From Primulina eburnea (taxonomy: Eukaryota; Streptophyta; Magnoliopsida; Lamiales; Gesneriaceae): DNA of 64,000 bases. Shown here one piece after another: positions 59,413-64,000 of this stretch (position 1 is its first letter; every line of letters starts with the position of its first letter). The notes beneath the pieces were generated by a model. The model was not told the DNA's origin. It saw only the letters and a program-made list of their open reading frames with translations, and ran no database searches. Where the stretch lies: positions 3,883,869 through 3,947,868 of the forward strand of contig NC_133109.1 of assembly GCF_022965805.1 (NCBI RefSeq), given 5' to 3'. A program made the position numbers and the translations under genes.

Positions 59413-60642
59413 TCAACGATTAAGTATTTGACCAAACTTCTCCTCTGCAACACACCTTCTGATCATAGAATCTGCACAAATCTTAAACAAAAATGGTTCC
59501 TCCCACAAATAATGTTTCACGTCAGAAAAAAATGTCTTACGTTGATGAAACGATAGATTGGGTGGTGGTGTGCCTGTGACAAGAAAATTAGCAAAATTTG
59601 CATACCAAGGACAATGTCTCACCTCCAATAGCTGCTCATCAGGAAAACAATCATTTATAGCATGAACTGCACAATCATTACTAATCAGCTCCAACCTAGA
59701 CAAGTGATCCGCTACCACATTCTCGACACCCATCTTATCTTTTATTTCTAAATCAAATTCTTGCAACAATAAAATCCACCGAAGCAATCGTGGCTTTGCA
59801 TCCTTCTTAGCAAGTAAATATTTCAGTGCAGAGTGATCTGTGTAAATAATGACTTTGGACAAAACAAGATATGCATGAAATTTGTCAAGCGCAAATACTA
59901 CTGCAAGTAATTCCTTTTCAGTTGTTGCATAATTCAATTGAGCCTCATCTAAGGTCTTACTTGCGTAGTAAATTGTATGAAATACCTTGTCTTGCCGCTG
60001 GCCAAGCACACCCCCCACCGCAGTATCACTAGCATCACACATGACCTCGAAGGGTAGATCCCAATCTTGTGCCACCAAGACAGGAGCCATCACAAAGCGC
60101 TCCTTCAAATCCTCATATGCCTGTAAGCAGTTGGAATTAAAATTAAAAGGAACATCTTTCAAAAGTAAGGAAGATAGAGGTTTGGCAAATTTTGAAAAAT
60201 CTTTGATAAAACGCCGATAAAAACCGGCGTGGCCTAGAAAGCTTCTAACTCCCCTTATGGATGTCGGAGGCGGTAAGTTCTTGATAACTTCCACTTTTGC
60301 CTTATCCACCTCTATTCCATGCTGTGATATCTTGTGCCCCAACAATATTCCTTCTTGTACCATGAAATGACACTTTTCCCAATTTAGTACCAAGTTCGTC
60401 TCCTCACGTCTCATCAATACAACTTTCAAGTTCTTCAAACAGTCATCAAAAGAAGAGCCAAAAATCGAGAATTCATCCATAAATATCTCAAGGAAAGTTT
60501 CTATCATGTCATGAAATATAGGGGTCATGCATCGTTGAAAGATGGCGGGGGCATTAGACAAGCCAAAAGGCATCCGTCTAAAAGTAAAAGTGCCATAAGA
60601 ACAAGTGAAAGTGGTTTTCTCTTGGTCCTCAGGCGCAATCAT
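59413..60642 (-). pseudogene. A2 reverse transcriptase (palm onward) and RNase H
   Basis: [19 protein letters not shown], active site FMDEFSIFG near 60460-60480 (the second catalytic Asp is Glu), [17 protein letters not shown], RNase H with [38 protein letters not shown], ending [13 protein letters not shown]. The Asp-to-Glu change should disable RT. The frame is otherwise open for 409 codons. Confidence 0.9.
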
Positions 60643-61169
60643 GTTTTGGTTATACCCCGAATACCCATCTAGAAAATAGTAAACTCATGACCCGCTAACC
60701 TCTCTAACATTTGATCAATAAAGGGCAGTGGAAAGTGATTTTACGGGTAGCATCATTTAATTTCCTTTAGTCAATGCACACACGCCATCCCGTAACTGTC
60801 CTAGTGGGTATCAATTCATTTTTTCATTTGTGATCACAGTAATCCCACCTTTTTTCGGCACACACTGAACAGGACTTACCCATGCACTATCAGATATAGG
60901 ATAGATAATACCTGCATCAAGGAGTTTGATAGTCTCTGCTTTTACTACCTCTTGCATCTTTGAATTTAATCTTAGATCTTTGAGGTTGCACATGAGGTGA
61001 GTATTTGTCTTCCATCAATATCTTGTGCATGCAGACTGATGGATTGATCCCTTTGATATCCGCCACTTTCCATGCAAATGCACTTTTGTGTGCTTTCAAG
61101 ACTTCCGGCAATTTGTCCTCCATTACTTCTGTCAAAGAAGAAGAAACAATGACAGGTAAAGTGTTATTC
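60643..61169 (-). pseudogene. A2 N-terminal reverse transcriptase and linker, frame-broken
   Basis: Two overlapping frames carry KAHKSAFAWKVADIKGINPSVC (61040-61110) and EVVKAETIKLLDAGIIYPIS with SPVQCVPKKGG (60840-60960). RT fingers and the IDYRKLNDATR block follow near 60740-60790 across at least two further indels. Confidence 0.8.
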
Positions 61170-61916
61170 TCACTTAGGTATACGTACTTTAGGTGCGGAG
61201 GCAGGGGGTTTTAGCTCAAGCGTCGGTTGCTCCTCCAGGCTTGACTTCTGGGGGATCAAGTCTCTTTGATCTCCCAAGTCATCTAATCTCATCCTTGTTG
61301 GCCTCTTCCAGGGCTGGTTAGCATTGAGGTGTGCCACTATTTCGGCTTTCTCTGCATCCAATTCATCTTCTCTCAATTTGGTAGTGAGAGTGGCTTCCAA
61401 AGGGTCCCTAAGAGCATCCTGCACATAGTTAAACACAAGAGCATCAAAAGCATCAATTCTATAACAACTATCCGAATGCAGTGTATGCTTTAGTGCATTA
61501 AAAACATCAAATGTAATCTCTTCATCCCCCACTCTCAATCTCAACTTCCCTTCTTGAACATCAATTAGGGCCTTGCCAGTTGCAAGGAACGGTCTCTCCA
61601 AAATCAAAGGCATCTACATATCCTCCTCCATGTCGAGCACCACGAAATCTGCAGGAAAAATAAATTTGTCCACTTTCACTAGCACATCCTCAATCACTCC
61701 TCGTGGGTACTTGACAGATCTATCAGCTAGTTGTAAAAACATCCTGGTTGGCTTAGGCTCTCCTAATCCTAGTTTCCTGAATAAAGATAACGGCATAAGA
61801 TTAATACTTGCACCAAGATCACATAAAGCTTTGTGAAAAACAACATCCCCAATCATGCAAGGAATAGAAAAACTCACTGAGTCTTTTAGTTTCGGTGGGA
61901 TTTTGTTTTGCATCAA
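61170..61916 (-). pseudogene. A2 aspartic protease and linker
   Basis: LCDLGASINLMPLSLFRKLG (61790-61850) is the active site, followed by LQLADRSVKYPRGVIEDV and PADFVVLDMEED. TAG near 61615 interrupts before LILERPFLATGKALID. A long acidic linker leads to the RT start. The DLGAS form matches A1. Confidence 0.87.
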
Positions 61917-61928
61917 AGCAGAGCAATT

Positions 61929-62800
61929 TTAAGTTAAGTTCACCGTCACATGATCCTCCAACTTCCTCTTATTAGCTAATATGTCTTTCAAAAATTTAGC
62001 ATAACTAGGCATTTGCATCAAAGCATCAGCAAAAGGAATATTGATATGCAATTTTATAAATACCTCAAGAAACATACCGAATTGTGCATATAGTTTTGCT
62101 TTTTTCAGTGCTGCAGGAAAAGGAGGAGGTATAACAATTTTAGATTGTGCAGTGGGTGCTGGTGTAGATTTAGAAGACTTACCTTTAGATGTCTCAGTCA
62201 GTTCATCTTGTGCTTGATTTTTTTTTGTCCTTCTATCCTCTAAGATCCTTCCACTCTTCAACTCGATGGCCTCACTTGCTCTTTTGGATTGGTCTCTGTG
62301 TTACTTGGCAAGGTGCCCGGCTCTCTATTTGCTATCATCTTTGCTAACTGTCCAATCTGATTCTCTAGCCCCTTTATCGATGCATCCTGATTCTGTAGTC
62401 TTGTCTCGGTAGATGAGATGAACTTAGATATCATCTGCTCCAAATTGAACTTCTCTTCTCTTGGAGGATCGGATCTGTACATCGGTTGTTTCTCATATGG
62501 TTGTCTTCCTTATGGTCGATTCTGGCTGTTTTGACCACCCCAAGAGAATTTGGGATGTTGCCTCCATCCAGGATTATATGTGTTCGAGTACGGATCATTC
62601 CTTGGACGGTTTTGGACTCCCACTTGATTCACTTGTGCCCCTTCTGGCACATAAAAAGCATTTAAATCTTGACAATCCTTAACATAATGTTCTCCTCCGC
62701 ATTTTACACAAAATATCTCTTGAAGACGCATAGCCGTGCCACCCATATTCAATCCGTCCAGTTTCCTGTTCAAGACATCAAGTTGTGCAGTAATAACAGA
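61929..62800 (-). pseudogene. A2 Gag, C-terminal part only
   Basis: CCHC-type CVKCGGEHYVKDC near 62695-62735, then NDPYSNTYNPGWRQHPKFSW, a helical EQMISKFISSTETRLQNQ segment, a lysine-rich stretch and PSYAKFLKDILANKRKLE. Frames change near 62500 and 62258 and a stop lies near 61929. The capsid domain is absent: only about 80 bp separate the first readable residues (VITAQLDVLNRKLDGL) from the PBS-like site. Confidence 0.85.
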
Positions 62801-62872
62801 AAGGACAGTTACCTGGTGAACTCCTGATCGAGCAAAACTTGCACAGTAAAATCCCCAATAAAAATATGGTTT

Positions 62873-64000
62873 TGTATGCTCAAAATTTATCGCAAGTGAA
62901 CGATGTCAAGTAATAGTATAGTGTACGTGAGTACGAGTATCGTTCCACTGAAGACTATATTTAACAATTGTTATTTTCAGTTATTGAACATTTAGCGACG
63001 AAAATTGATTTGATTGTTTTAACATTACTATGCTCAAATAAATATGCAAATAAAACAATTCAATGAATAACGAACGAGAATTAATATCTAAAATGTTGAG
63101 TAAAATTCAATGAGAAATGAATTTGTTGGGAATATCGGTTCACCTACCCCTCGTTAATTAATTAATTAGTTCGATACTGATTATATGTCCCGACAGGATT
63201 TCCTATTCTATTGAACACACTCTCTCGAGCTATGCCAAACTAATTTGACTCAATGAAGTAATTAAATGTCTTTAATTATTTATCAGCAGTGAATCGCATT
63301 TCGACCTGCAAAACCCCCTAGTTTTCGACCCTTAGGACTATGACTATCGGTGTGTATCCAATTTCATATATCTATATAAATTGTAGATCCACGGATTATA
63401 CTGCTCGTTCCTATCACAAGTTATTCTCTCGAACTCACTCGCAATATAAAAACGTTGTTAAAGTTAGCTACGCTCTAACAACACGATAAAACAATAGCAT
63501 AATCAAGAAATAACTCAGAAATCGAAATATATATTAACTAAATCAAAGCTTGGGGTAGGATCCCCTTAAATCCCAACAAATATTAAAAGTTTAGCTACTA
63601 AAGTTCATGATTGAAAATAACCACAACAAAGTTCAAATGATAAAAACTAAATAAGAAATACTAGAGTTGACGAAAAACGCGAAGAACGACGCCCGGAAAA
63701 CTTCAAATCTTCAATCCAAGCGCAAAGTGCTCTCCAAGGCTTGTGCTGGCTCTTGAATAATGTCTGAATAATCTCCAAAAGTCGTCCAATCCCCTTCCAT
63801 ATCAGCCATACCTCCGAAATAAGGAAAAGAATCGGATGCAAAATCTTGCCAAAATTAGGTGGCGCTCGGGCGGTAGAGAATTACCGCTCGAGCGCCACAC
63901 TCTCTGTAGAAGACTTGGGGAATGCGGATTCTGGCGCTCGGGCGGTAGAAAAGTACCGCTCGAGCGCCAAACTTCTGTGACTTGGATCCATGTTCGTGCT
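62873..64000 (-). repeat. 5' LTR of A2 (extends beyond the window)
   Basis: The inner end (minus strand ...GAGCATACA, 62873) follows a stretch resembling Athila LTR ends (CTTGACATCGTTCACTTGCG). Between it and Gag lies a 17 bp stretch (62851-62867) that could be a decayed tRNA-Asp PBS. Two GC-rich hairpins lie at 63860-63969. A 64-codon frame at 63647-63841 is not conserved. Confidence 0.6.
63860..63969. repeat. Pair of GC-rich hairpins in the A2 LTR
   Basis: Two copies of GGCGCTCGGGCGGTA / TACCGCTCGAGCGCC (63860-63897 and 63932-63969) with 6-8 base loops. The second copy's loop AGAAAAG matches the loop of the module at 37275-37310 read on the other strand. Confidence 0.85.

Larger units (their letters stand above)
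58505..64000 (-). mobile_element. Athila-type gypsy element A2, right segment
   Basis: On the minus strand, from the right: LTR (from 62873 beyond the window), a short leader, the C-terminal part of Gag, protease, RT, RNase H and integrase up to the G3 insertion at 58505. The rest is 46153-47128. Most of Gag is deleted. Confidence 0.87.

Overview
The window looks like repeat-dense, heterochromatic DNA of a flowering plant. The elements present are plant-type Ty3/gypsy chromoviruses, Athila-type gypsy elements with an env-like frame, SIRE-type Ty1/copia elements, a Helitron, a Cassandra TRIM and an AT-rich satellite. I recognise no ordinary host gene, tRNA gene or CRISPR array. The env-like proteins of the SIRE elements recall sequences I associate with Lamiales (asterid eudicots). 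That placement is from memory and weak.

Layout, left to right. (1) 1-1616 and 12129-13240, minus: one Helitron Rep/helicase gene, split by a complete chromovirus G1 (1622-12123, minus, TSD ATAAT, LTRs 2533 and 3042 bp). (2) 13854-~14968: truncated gypsy LTR (L1). (3) 14970-22097: about 12 tandem copies of a ~600 bp AT-rich satellite that is itself a composite. (4) 22098-32032, plus: SIRE-like copia C1 with 5' LTR, gag, pol and env-like frame. It is cut by a second SIRE-like element C2 on the minus strand (32033-~35170; 3' LTR and env-like frame only). (5) ~35450-37473, plus: decayed gypsy integrase plus a complete LTR (G2), which cuts Athila element A1 (37474-44200, minus). (6) ~44530-46152, minus: an LTR (L2) sitting in the env-like frame of a second Athila element, A2. 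(7) A2 (46153-47128 and 58505-64000, minus) is split in its integrase by chromovirus G3 (47129-58504, minus). G3 carries a Cassandra TRIM (48732-49595) in its 3' LTR and a short non-autonomous gypsy G4 (50262-53400, plus, TSD TTCTG) in its integrase. This gives three levels of nesting.

No element is coding-competent. Each has stop codons, frameshifts or missing catalytic residues, and many stops fit C-to-T or G-to-A change. The most recent event by LTR similarity is probably G4.

The most interesting patterns that the gene calls do not explain are these. Short GC-rich dyad-symmetric arrays occur in otherwise AT-rich LTRs, with a different sequence in each family, and in at least three families they lie just upstream of a TATA-like box. 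Two unrelated LTRs share one ~38 bp hairpin module. A ~400 bp inverted piece of G3's own LTR replaces its integrase core. An indel-dense patch next to that junction may be an assembly fault.
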